NCBI GenBank assembly: GCA_958435945.1
Contig: CAUBIC010000012.1
Coordinates: 20,785-84,784, forward strand
Direction: 5' to 3'
Length of the DNA stretch: 64,000 nucleotides
DNA from: an uncultured Collinsella sp.
Lineage (GTDB): Bacteria > Actinomycetota > Coriobacteriia > Coriobacteriales > Coriobacteriaceae
The position numbers and the translations under genes are program-made. How positions within the stretch are numbered: the stretch's first letter is position 1; every line of letters begins with the position of its first letter. This document shows, one piece after another, positions 45,645 through 52,883 of this stretch. The notes beneath the pieces were generated by a model. It saw only the letters and a program-made list of their open reading frames with translations. It was not told the origin of the DNA and searched no databases.

Positions 45645-45677
45645 AAAAAGAAGCGGGGCCGAAACCCCACTTCTTTC
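45645..45677 (-). terminator. Terminator-like hairpin in the rimP-nusA leader
   Basis: On the minus strand AAAGAAGTGGGG and CCCCGCTTCTTTTTT form a stem (one mismatch) with a T-run. It sits between the promoter and the rimP ribosome site, so it would end most transcripts after about 50 nt unless relieved. Confidence 0.75.
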
Positions 45678-45701
45678 AATTTCAACTTCATTTGCAAGCC
45701 A

Positions 45702-45730
45702 ACTATACCAATACCTGCGAAAACGTGCAA
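45702..45730 (-). promoter_or_regulatory. Promoter of the rimP-nusA-infB operon
   Basis: TTGCAC (45725-45730) and TATAGT (45702-45707) on the minus strand, exactly 17 bp apart. The predicted start is near 45695. Confidence 0.8.
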
Positions 45731-45993
45731 GCGTCAAAGAAATTCGCAGGTCAGCGCGCCCACAGCTTCTCCACAAGAATAGAACAATTTGGCGAGGACT
45801 CCTGCGCGGCGCCCACCCAAAAGCCCCAAAACGGGCCATACGTCCCAACGCGCCGTCCGAATCGGGCCCTATGGGCATTCCATCCCCGGGCGCACATCGG
45901 TCAGACTGCTCGTAAGGGACATTCTGAAACAGATAAGCCGTATTCACGCATAGACCGCACAACCTTCCAGATCCTCTACGGCAAGGAGACACC
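45731..45993. other. Intergenic, nothing recognised
   Basis: About 260 bp between the divergent rimP promoter and the lipoprotein gene. I see no convincing gene, repeat or RNA. The end next to 45994 should hold the lipoprotein promoter, but no clear boxes stand out. Confidence 0.5.
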
Positions 45994-46566
45994 ATGAAAC
46001 GCCTAAGCACCCTTTGCACGATCGCGCTCGCCATTACAGCCTGCTCGTTCGCTCTGGCGGGCTGCGGCAACATCGATGGCAACACCGGACCATGTGAGCC
46101 GAATCTCGGCAGCACCAAAGCCATCGAGAAAACGACGCCATCGGAGCGTTTCGACAAAATAGACGAAGATATAGTCGACCCCCAGGGCTTAGGTCCCGAC
46201 CCCCAAGAACAGTTCCCTATCGACCTAGAGGCAGACGAGAACGTCCATGTTACCTGCGTGGGCAAGGACACGGATGGCTACGGCGACGCTGTGTTGGTCT
46301 TTGCGGTGACAAACAACACCGATGTCGACATGATGTTTGGCGATGTCGATGCTTATGCCTACGTCAACGGCGTCGTCCGCGACGTGCGCATGCGCCAGCC
46401 CGTCGCCGCAGGCGAAGAAACGACCGCGATGCTCACCTTTGTAGGCACCTTCGACGACCCAAACTTTGGCGTGAACAACGACCTCAACGACATCTACCTC
46501 AACATCTGGATGTTTGAGGAGCAAACGGGCAACGTCTACTTTAGGGACTTGGTACACATTCCGTAG
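45994..46566 (+). CDS. Putative lipoprotein, unknown function
   Basis: A 190-residue protein with a type II signal peptide: MKRLSTLCTIALAITACSF followed by the lipobox LAGC, so Cys23 should be lipidated. The mature part is acidic. Its C-terminal 110 residues look like an immunoglobulin-like beta-sandwich of the kind in DUF4352/DUF5067-type telomeric-repeat-like lipoproteins (VLVFAVTNNTDVDMMF, later FDDPNFGVNNDLNDIYL). I do not recognise a specific family. ATG at 45994 has AAGGAG upstream. It stands alone, divergent from rimP and ended by a terminator shared with leuS. Confidence 0.8.
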   Translation: MKRLSTLCTIALAITACSFALAGCGNIDGNTGPCEPNLGSTKAIEKTTPSERFDKIDEDIVDPQGLGPDPQEQFPIDLEADENVHVTCVGKDTDGYGDAVLVFAVTNNTDVDMMFGDVDAYAYVNGVVRDVRMRQPVAAGEETTAMLTFVGTFDDPNFGVNNDLNDIYLNIWMFEEQTGNVYFRDLVHIP

Positions 46567-46610
46567 AGGGTGGCGCTAGGAACAAGCCAAGCAGGGCATA
46601 CAGCGCAAAA

Positions 46611-46645
46611 CGAGGGACGATCCAATCGGATCGCCCCTCGTCTTT
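46611..46645. terminator. Bidirectional terminator between the lipoprotein gene and leuS
   Basis: CGAGGGaCGATCC pairs with GGATCGcCCCTCG around a 4-base loop, with TCTTT on the plus side and TTTTG on the minus side. Confidence 0.8.
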
Positions 46646-46670
46646 AACACGTCAACTATGCGCGTGGCGT

Positions 46671-49247
46671 TTACTTGACCACCAGGTTGACCAGCTTGCC
46701 GGGCACGCAGATGGCCTTGACGACCGTCTTGCCCTCGGTCCACTTGGCGACAGCAGCCTCGGCGGCAGCCTGCATTTCCTCGTTGGAGGCATCGCGGGCC
46801 ACATCGATGCGGCCACGGACCTTGCCGAGCACCTGGACGACGATCTGCACCGTGTCCTCGATGGACTCGGCCAGGTCAAACTCGGGCCAGGCGGCGGTGT
46901 AGGCGTTGCCCTCACAGCCGAGTGCCTCGTGCCACAGCTCATCAGCCCAGAACGGGCAGATGGGCGCCAGGACGCTCACGATGTCCTTGGCCACGCCGTA
47001 GCACAGAGCCTTGTCGCGGTCAGCACCCTCGGTGGCGTTGAGGTAGGCGCTCGCCGCGTTGACGAGCTCCATGACGGCCGAGATCGCGGTGTTGAACTGG
47101 CCGCGATCGAAGTCCTCGGTGCACTTGGCGATGGTACGGTGACGCTCGCGGTAGAGCTTCATCGCGGTCTCGTCGAGCACGGACTTGTCGAAGGCCACGC
47201 TGGCGTCGCCCGACTGGACGAGCTGCCACACGATACGCCAGGCGCGCTTGATAAAGCGGTTGGCGCCCTCGACGGCCTTGGGATCCCAGTCGAAGTCCTT
47301 CTCGGGCGGTGCGATAAACAGGATCGCCAGACGCATAGTGTCGGCGCCGTAGGGCTCGATAACCGAGCTCGGGGGCACGACGTTGCCCTTGGACTTGGAC
47401 ATGGTGTCGCCGTTCTCGTCCTTGACCATGCCCTGGCACAGCAGGTTGGTAAAGGGCTCGTCCACGCTCAACAGGCCCAGGTCGCGAAGCGCCTTGGTAA
47501 AGAAGCGGCTGTAGAGCAGGTGCAGAATGGCGTGCTCGATGCCGCCGATGTAGTTATCGACGGGCATCCAACGGTCGGCCGCCTCGCGGGAGAAGGGCAG
47601 CTCGGTGTTGTGCGGGTCGGTGTAGCGCAGGTAATACCAGCTGGAGCAGGTGAAGGTGTCCATGGTATCGGTCTCGCGCTTGGCCGGGCGACCGCAGACC
47701 GGGCAGGTGGTCTCGTAGAAGTCCTTGCACTCGGCAAGGGTCTCGCCGGCGCCCAGGTCCAGGTTTTCGGGCAGCGTCACCGGGAGCTGGTCCTCGGGCA
47801 CGGGCACGATGCCGCAGTGCTCGCAGTGGATGGCCGGGATGGGGTTGCCCCAATAGCGCTGGCGGCTGATGAGCCAGTCGCGCAGGCGGAACTCGACCTT
47901 GCGACGACCGCAGCCCATGGCCTCGAGGTCGGCCACGATGGCAGCCTCGCCCTCGGAGTGCTTACCGCCGCGCATGCCGGTGTACTTGCCGGACTGGACG
48001 AGCGTGCCCTCGGCAGCATGGGCGCAATCCCAGTCGACGGTCTCGGCATGGAAGGTATCGATGGTCTCGCCGCTGGCCTCGACGGCAGCGCGATCGTCAT
48101 CGTCCAGGATGATCGGCACGATCGGCAGGTCGTACTTGCGGGCAAACTCAAAGTCGCGCTGGTCGCCGCAGGGAACGGCCATGACGGCGCCGGTGCCGTA
48201 GTCGGCAACGACATAATCGGCAACCCACACGGGGACCTTCTCGCCGTTGACGGGGTTCACCACGTAGCGGCCGGTAAAGGCACCGTGCTTCTCGAGGGTG
48301 CCCTGGGCACGCTCGACGGCAGAGATATGCTTGGAGTCCTCGACGATCTTGGTGACGGCTTCCTCGTACTCCGTGCCCTCGACGAGCTCGTGCAGACGAG
48401 CGTACTCGGGAGCCAGGACAAAGAAGGAGACGCCAAAGAGGGTGTCGGCACGCGTGGTGAAGACGGTGATCTTGCCCTCGTCGCCCTCGATGGGCTCGCC
48501 ATCCTGGTCGCACAGGGTAAAGTCGACCTCGGCGCCCTCGGAGCGACCGATCCAGTTGGCCTGCATCTGCTTGACGCGCTCGGGCCAGCCGGGAAGCTTC
48601 TCCAGGTCGTCGAGCAGCTCCTGGGAGTACTCAGTAATCTTGTAGTACCACTGCTCAAGGTCGCGCTTCTCGGGCTCGGTGCCGCAGCGCCAGCACTTGC
48701 CCTCGGTAACCTGCTCGTTGGCAAGAACGGTCTTGCAGGTGGGGCACCAGTTGACCGGGTTCTTCTTGCGGTAGACCAGGCCCTTTTCCCACAGCTTCTC
48801 AAAGATCCACTGACCCCAGCGGTAGTAGTCGGGGCTGCAGGTCTTGACCATGCGATCCAGATCGTAGGAGAAGCCCATGCGCTTCATCGTGGCGAGCGCC
48901 TGGTCCATATTCTTATACGTCCAGGCGGCAGCCTGCGTATTGTGCTTGATGGCGGCGTTCTCGGCAGGCAGGCCAAAGGCGTCAAAGCCGATGGGATGCA
49001 GCACGTCAAAGCCGCGCATGCGGGCCTGACGGGCCATGGCATCGCCGATGGTATAGTTGCGCGCGTGGCCCATGTGCAGGTCGCCCGACGGATACGGGAA
49101 CATCTCGAGCACATACTTTTTGGGCTTGCTGTCGTCGGTGTCGACGGCAAAGAGGTTGGAGTCCTCCCAGGCCTTCATCCACTTGGACTCAATGGCCTGC
49201 GCGTCGTAGGCAGGGATCTCGTCCTTATGATCTGTGCAATCGCACAT
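46671..49247 (-). CDS. leuS: Leucyl-tRNA synthetase
   Basis: Class I synthetase that charges tRNA-Leu. The 858-residue protein has HMGH in YPSGDLHMGHARNYTIGD and the KMSKS variant TMSKSKGN. Between them lie the zinc-binding insert (CPTCKTVL... CWRCG), the CP1 editing domain with the conserved TGAVMAVP-type segment (GTGAVMAVPCGD), and a second Cys set. The start at 49247 has AAAGGAG. Unlike ileS it has no T-box; instead its leader contains a very long inverted repeat. Confidence 0.97.
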   Translation of the reverse strand: MCDCTDHKDEIPAYDAQAIESKWMKAWEDSNLFAVDTDDSKPKKYVLEMFPYPSGDLHMGHARNYTIGDAMARQARMRGFDVLHPIGFDAFGLPAENAAIKHNTQAAAWTYKNMDQALATMKRMGFSYDLDRMVKTCSPDYYRWGQWIFEKLWEKGLVYRKKNPVNWCPTCKTVLANEQVTEGKCWRCGTEPEKRDLEQWYYKITEYSQELLDDLEKLPGWPERVKQMQANWIGRSEGAEVDFTLCDQDGEPIEGDEGKITVFTTRADTLFGVSFFVLAPEYARLHELVEGTEYEEAVTKIVEDSKHISAVERAQGTLEKHGAFTGRYVVNPVNGEKVPVWVADYVVADYGTGAVMAVPCGDQRDFEFARKYDLPIVPIILDDDDRAAVEASGETIDTFHAETVDWDCAHAAEGTLVQSGKYTGMRGGKHSEGEAAIVADLEAMGCGRRKVEFRLRDWLISRQRYWGNPIPAIHCEHCGIVPVPEDQLPVTLPENLDLGAGETLAECKDFYETTCPVCGRPAKRETDTMDTFTCSSWYYLRYTDPHNTELPFSREAADRWMPVDNYIGGIEHAILHLLYSRFFTKALRDLGLLSVDEPFTNLLCQGMVKDENGDTMSKSKGNVVPPSSVIEPYGADTMRLAILFIAPPEKDFDWDPKAVEGANRFIKRAWRIVWQLVQSGDASVAFDKSVLDETAMKLYRERHRTIAKCTEDFDRGQFNTAISAVMELVNAASAYLNATEGADRDKALCYGVAKDIVSVLAPICPFWADELWHEALGCEGNAYTAAWPEFDLAESIEDTVQIVVQVLGKVRGRIDVARDASNEEMQAAAEAAVAKWTEGKTVVKAICVPGKLVNLVVK

Positions 49248-49270
49248 ATCAGCTCCTTTAATCTTAGCTG

Positions 49271-49389
49271 GGGTCGGGCGGCTTGGCTTTATTCGCTACT
49301 GCGGACAGTCCTGCGCAAGACGAAGAGCACATTAAGTGCTCTTCTTTGCGTGCGGAACTTGTAGCGAACAAAGCCAAGCCGCCCGACCC
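49271..49389. repeat. Long palindromic element in the leuS leader
   Basis: A 29-bp arm at 49271-49299 pairs with 49361-49389 with a single mismatch. Inside, GAAGAGCAC (49322-49330) pairs with GTGCTCTTC (49336-49344). The structure ends about 24 bp before the leuS start. It could be a leader RNA structure or a small palindromic mobile element. Confidence 0.8.
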
Positions 49390-49423
49390 TAAGGTTAACT
49401 TGACTGATGATAGCAAATACAAC

Positions 49424-49458
49424 AAGCGAGATGCCTGCGACTTGCAGGCATCTCGCTT
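49424..49458. terminator. Hairpin, probable terminator of guaB
   Basis: Perfect 15-bp arms (AAGCGAGATGCCTGC and complement) around a 5-base loop, followed on the minus strand by GTTGTATTTG. Confidence 0.65.
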
Positions 49459-49518
49459 TATCTTAATAACGTGGTTGATACTCAACCGCTATTTGTTAAT
49501 CGTCCTAGCATGGACGGG

Positions 49519-49612
49519 TTTTCCAAGTGCCGCAGATTGCCGTGAAAGAGGAGCGACGCGTACTTTGGTACGCGAGCGACGGTTTGAACGGCAAGGTGCG
49601 GTGCTTGGGAAA
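49519..49612 (-). repeat. Long imperfect hairpin 3' of guaB
   Basis: Arms 49519-49543 and 49588-49612 pair imperfectly (about 20 of 25). An inner perfect stem GCGTAC/GTACGC (49558-49563, 49568-49573) closes on a TTTG loop. It starts 5 bp after the guaB stop. Confidence 0.65.
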
Positions 49613-49617
49613 GCCGC

Positions 49618-51129
49618 TTAGCGGTAGCTGACGCTTTGCTGGGAGTCCTTGACGACAACGTCGTGGGCGCCGCCTTCGACGATCGAGGTCGAGCTCACCA
49701 GGGTCAGGCGTGCCTTTTCCTGGAGCTCGGGGATCGAGAGGGCACCACAGTTGCACATCGTGGACTTGACCTTGTAGAGCGTGCCGCCCACGCCGTCCTT
49801 GAGGGATCCGGCGTAGGGAACGTAGGAGTCGACGCCCTCGACGAAGCTGAGCTTCGCGGCGCCGCCCAGGTCGTAGCGCTGCCAGTTGCGGGCACGCGCG
49901 GAACCCTCGCCCCAGTACTCCTTCATGTACTGACCGTTCACATTGACGCGCTCGGTCGGGCTCTCGTCGAAGCGGGCGAAGTAGCGGCCCAGCATCATAA
50001 AGTCGGCACCCATGGCAAGGGCGAGCGTCATATGGTAGTCGTAGACGATACCGCCGTCGGAGCACACGGGCACGTAGACACCGGTCTCCTCGTAGTACTC
50101 GTCACGGGCGCGGCAGACGTCAATCAGCGCGGTGGCCTGGCCACGGCCGATGCCCTTGGTCTCGCGGGTGATGCAGATGGAACCGCCGCCGATACCGACC
50201 TTGATAAAGTCGGCACCGCAGTCGGCCAAAAAGCGGAAGCCCTCGGCGTCGACGACGTTGCCGGCACCGACCTTGACGTCCTCGCCGTAGTTGGCGCGAA
50301 TCCACTCGATGGTGCGCTTCTGCCACTCGCTGAAGCCCTCGGAAGAGTCGATGCACAGGACATCGGCGCCGGCCTCGATGAGCAGCGGCACGCGCTCGGC
50401 ATAGTCGCGGGTGTTGATACCAGCACCGACCATGTAGCGCTTGTCGTTATCGAGTAGCTCGTTGGGGTTGGTCTTGTGGCTGTCGTAGTCCTTGCGGAAG
50501 ACGATGCCCATGAGGTGATCGTTGTCGTCGACGATGGGCAGAGCGTTGAGCTTGTTGTCCCAGATGACGTCGTTGGCAACCTTGAGGCTGATATTCTTGT
50601 CGCCAACGATGAGCTGCTCACGCGGGGTCATGAACTCGGAGACCTTCGTCTGGTGGTCATCGCGACTGGGGCGATAGTCACGGCTGGTGACGATACCCAG
50701 GAGCTTGCCCTTGGGGGTACCGTCGTCGGTGACCGGCATAGTGGAGTGACCAGTCTTCTCCTTGAGCTCGATGACCTGCTCCATGGTCATGTCGGGGGTC
50801 AGCGTGGAATCGGACTGAACGAAGCCGGCCTTGTGATCCTTGACGGCCTTGACCATAGCGGCCTCGGACTCGGCGCTCTGGGAACCGTAAATGAAGGACA
50901 GGCCACCCTCGGTAGCGAGCGCGACACCCATGTCGACGCCCGAGACGGACTGCATGATAGCGGAAACCATGGGGATGTTCAGGGTGATTGCCGGCTTCTC
51001 ACCGCGCTTAAAGCGGGTCAGCGGCGTCTTAAGAGAGACGTTGTTGGGGATGCACTGCGAGGACGAGTAACCAGGGACCAGCAGATACTCCGAAAACGTG
51101 TGGGACTCACCGGGAAAGAACGTAGCCAT
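49618..51129 (-). CDS. guaB: IMP dehydrogenase
   Basis: Oxidises IMP to XMP, the committed step to GMP. The 503-residue protein has the catalytic barrel split by a pair of CBS domains (about 95-215: HSTMPVTDDG, NALPIVDDNDHLMGIV). The IMP-binding loop and active Cys are in GIGGGSICITRETKGIGRG, where most bacterial enzymes have GPGSICTTR. DGGIVYDYHM provides the phosphate-binding Asp. The start at 51129 has AAGGAG. The longer loop and substitutions make it an unusual subtype, but the fold and Cys are intact. A 3' hairpin and terminator follow. Confidence 0.92.
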   Translation of the reverse strand: MATFFPGESHTFSEYLLVPGYSSSQCIPNNVSLKTPLTRFKRGEKPAITLNIPMVSAIMQSVSGVDMGVALATEGGLSFIYGSQSAESEAAMVKAVKDHKAGFVQSDSTLTPDMTMEQVIELKEKTGHSTMPVTDDGTPKGKLLGIVTSRDYRPSRDDHQTKVSEFMTPREQLIVGDKNISLKVANDVIWDNKLNALPIVDDNDHLMGIVFRKDYDSHKTNPNELLDNDKRYMVGAGINTRDYAERVPLLIEAGADVLCIDSSEGFSEWQKRTIEWIRANYGEDVKVGAGNVVDAEGFRFLADCGADFIKVGIGGGSICITRETKGIGRGQATALIDVCRARDEYYEETGVYVPVCSDGGIVYDYHMTLALAMGADFMMLGRYFARFDESPTERVNVNGQYMKEYWGEGSARARNWQRYDLGGAAKLSFVEGVDSYVPYAGSLKDGVGGTLYKVKSTMCNCGALSIPELQEKARLTLVSSTSIVEGGAHDVVVKDSQQSVSYR

Positions 51130-51208
51130 GTTTCTCCTTTTTCCATGCGACCGGTCGGCTGCAGGCCTCGTAGGACCCAGCCCAACCTTGGGCGCCCAAT
51201 ACTGGGGA

Positions 51209-51237
51209 AGTATGTTAACGCACTTTGACTGCTACAA
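51209..51237 (-). promoter_or_regulatory. Promoter of guaB
   Basis: TTGTAG (51232-51237) and CATACT (51209-51214) on the minus strand, 17 bp apart. Confidence 0.5.
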
Positions 51238-51313
51238 TGCATGATTTAAGAAGAGCACACGAGGGTTTGACGCATGCTTTGCGTTTGCCCAGCAAACACT
51301 TTAGCGGGGAGAC

Positions 51314-51667
51314 GTGGAGCACATGGAGTACAAGACGACGGCAAAGTTGGTCATTCAAGCGTGCGACAAGGATCTGCCGGGCGTGTTTGGTCACGGCTGC
51401 GTCTTGCTGCTGCAAGGTATCGCCCGCGAGCACTCGCTCAACCGTGCCGCCAAGAGCATGGGCATGGCGTATTCCAAGGCCTGGCGCATTGTGAACGAAG
51501 CCGAAGGCCAGCTGGGCTGCAAGCTCATCGAGCGCGACGGCGCCCGCGGATCCACCCTCACCCCCGCCGGCGAGCGAGCCATAGCGGTCTACGAGGAGCT
51601 GCAGGCCGACATCAACAACGTCATCGCCACCAAAGCCAACGACCTCATCGCCAGCATCAAAGAGTAG
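51314..51667 (+). CDS. ModE/LysR-type winged-helix DNA-binding protein
   Basis: A 117-residue protein consisting only of a winged helix-turn-helix of the ModE N-terminal/LysR type: LLQGIAREHSLNRAAKSMGMAYSKAWRIV, then LGCKLIERDGARGSTLTPAGERAI. It lacks the molybdate-binding (TOBE) domains of full ModE, so any ligand would have to be bound otherwise. Such short forms are common in anaerobes next to molybdenum or oxidoreductase genes, but none is here. The frame begins at GTG 51314; the ATG at 51323 (MEYKTTAK) is equally likely. It is divergent from guaB. Confidence 0.8.
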   Translation: MEHMEYKTTAKLVIQACDKDLPGVFGHGCVLLLQGIAREHSLNRAAKSMGMAYSKAWRIVNEAEGQLGCKLIERDGARGSTLTPAGERAIAVYEELQADINNVIATKANDLIASIKE

Positions 51668-51703
51668 CCAATTTGGGGCTTTTAGCCACACAACCCCTTC
51701 TCC

Positions 51704-51774
51704 TAAGTTGCGGTGAAATAGGGACTGTTTATGCGGTTAAAGCCGTAAATCAATCCATATTTCACCGCAACTTA
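51704..51774. repeat. Nested inverted repeat, GGGAC-type
   Basis: TAAGTTGCGGTGAAATA (51704-51720) is perfectly complementary to 51758-51774. The loop begins GGGACTGTT and contains a smaller stem (TTTA..CGG / CCG.TAAA). It lies between convergent genes and lacks a T-run. Confidence 0.75.
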
Positions 51775-51794
51775 TGGAGTTGAGGATGATTTAG

Positions 51795-52787
51795 CTAGTT
51801 GCGGAGGGCATTATCTAGGGTGGCGGCCACGATCAAGGGATCGTCGGTGCCGGCGAAGAGGCGGATGGTGCTCCCCTGCTTGCCGCGTGGAGCCGAAAGA
51901 CGCGTCGTTGCGCCGCCGGCGGACGATGTGCGAAACTCCTCCGGCAAAGCAACGAACAGATCATCCGCACTACGCTCGATAAGGTCGAATTCAACTGCCG
52001 GGCCAAAGCCGTGCTCGAGGATTCCCGTTGCAACCGCATGGTCGGGATGCGAGCTCAGCCCGGGATAGCGCACGTTGAGCACCATCTCGTTAGCGGCCAG
52101 ATACTCTGCCAGCGCACGGGCACGGTCGAAATGCGCCTGCATGCGGACATCGAGCGAGTCCAGCCCTCGCTCCAGCACGTCGGCCTCGTCAGCAGGCATA
52201 TCAAGCTTAGCCAAGCCACAGCCCTCAAGCAGGGCATGCGCGCACTCGGCAGCAGCATCCACATGATGTCGCTTGAGCTGCGAACGCGCCACCGAAGCGG
52301 CAACGAGCTTGCGCGGAGCCTTGCCGGCGCAAACACGGTCGAGTGCCTCAAGCGACAGGACGGCACCCAAACGCAGGGGATCGCACCCAAAGACACCAGC
52401 CACCGTGTTATCCACCACGAGCAGCGCGCGGGCCTCACGAGCCGCGCGGCCCAGAGCGCGCAGATCGGGCACGCGCAGACCAAACCCGCCGATAGAGTTG
52501 ACGAACCACCACAGATTCGGCCCCTCGGCATCAAACGAAGCATCAAAGTTCTCGGACGCGGCGGCAAACGCCTCGACGGACGGCGAACCCACCAGCGCGA
52601 CATCGCAGCAATCAAAGCCGCTCGCAAACGCATCGGCAAAGTCGTCCGCAAAGGCCACCAGGCGGTCACCGGAGCGCACAATTCCCAATAGCGACAACGC
52701 TGCTGGCACATGCGAGGCCGCGAGCAACCGCGCTTCACGCGCGCCGACCCTTGCAGTCCAGGCATCTTCTAGCTGCTGTACATCCAC
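51795..52787 (-). CDS. Degenerate Cys/Met-metabolism PLP-fold protein
   Basis: About 330 residues related to cystathionine gamma-synthase/O-acetylhomoserine sulfhydrylase. Family cues are LLVVDNTVAGVFGCDPLRLGA, then RMQAHFDRARALAEYLA, VRYPGLSSHPDH and GSTIRLFAGTDDP near the end. Two essentials are missing. The segment that should read S-x-TK after the LGA has LEALDR, so the PLP lysine is replaced. The N-terminal YxRxxNPT segment is absent because the protein begins at the following helix. It is probably a pseudoenzyme. I start it at the GTG at 52787 with AAGGGACGG upstream; an ATG at 52805 lacks a ribosome site. It follows the sucrose hydrolase terminator, so its promoter is unclear. Confidence 0.7.
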   Translation of the reverse strand: MDVQQLEDAWTARVGAREARLLAASHVPAALSLLGIVRSGDRLVAFADDFADAFASGFDCCDVALVGSPSVEAFAAASENFDASFDAEGPNLWWFVNSIGGFGLRVPDLRALGRAAREARALLVVDNTVAGVFGCDPLRLGAVLSLEALDRVCAGKAPRKLVAASVARSQLKRHHVDAAAECAHALLEGCGLAKLDMPADEADVLERGLDSLDVRMQAHFDRARALAEYLAANEMVLNVRYPGLSSHPDHAVATGILEHGFGPAVEFDLIERSADDLFVALPEEFRTSSAGGATTRLSAPRGKQGSTIRLFAGTDDPLIVAATLDNALRN

Positions 52788-52809
52788 GCGGCACCGTCCC
52801 TTCATAAGC

Positions 52810-52845
52810 AAAAACCCACGATGCGGATGTTCCCCGCATCGTGGG
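52810..52845 (-). terminator. Terminator of the sucrose operon
   Basis: CCCACGATGCGG pairs with CCGCATCGTGGG. On the minus strand TTTTTG follows. Confidence 0.88.
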
Positions 52846-52883
52846 CAACGGCTGCAGTATAGCGCCGATAGACGACCAATCGC

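Noticed and set aside
45624..46271. An upstream extension of rimP by 216 codons
   Set aside because: The extension reads through the operon promoter and the leader hairpin; rimP has a strong ribosome site at 45623.
49264..49485. A leucine-rich minus-strand frame upstream of leuS as a leader peptide
   Set aside because: It contains several leucine codons in a row, but it has no ribosome site, spans a hairpin, and most of it lies in the palindrome; the AT-rich part is more likely a promoter region.
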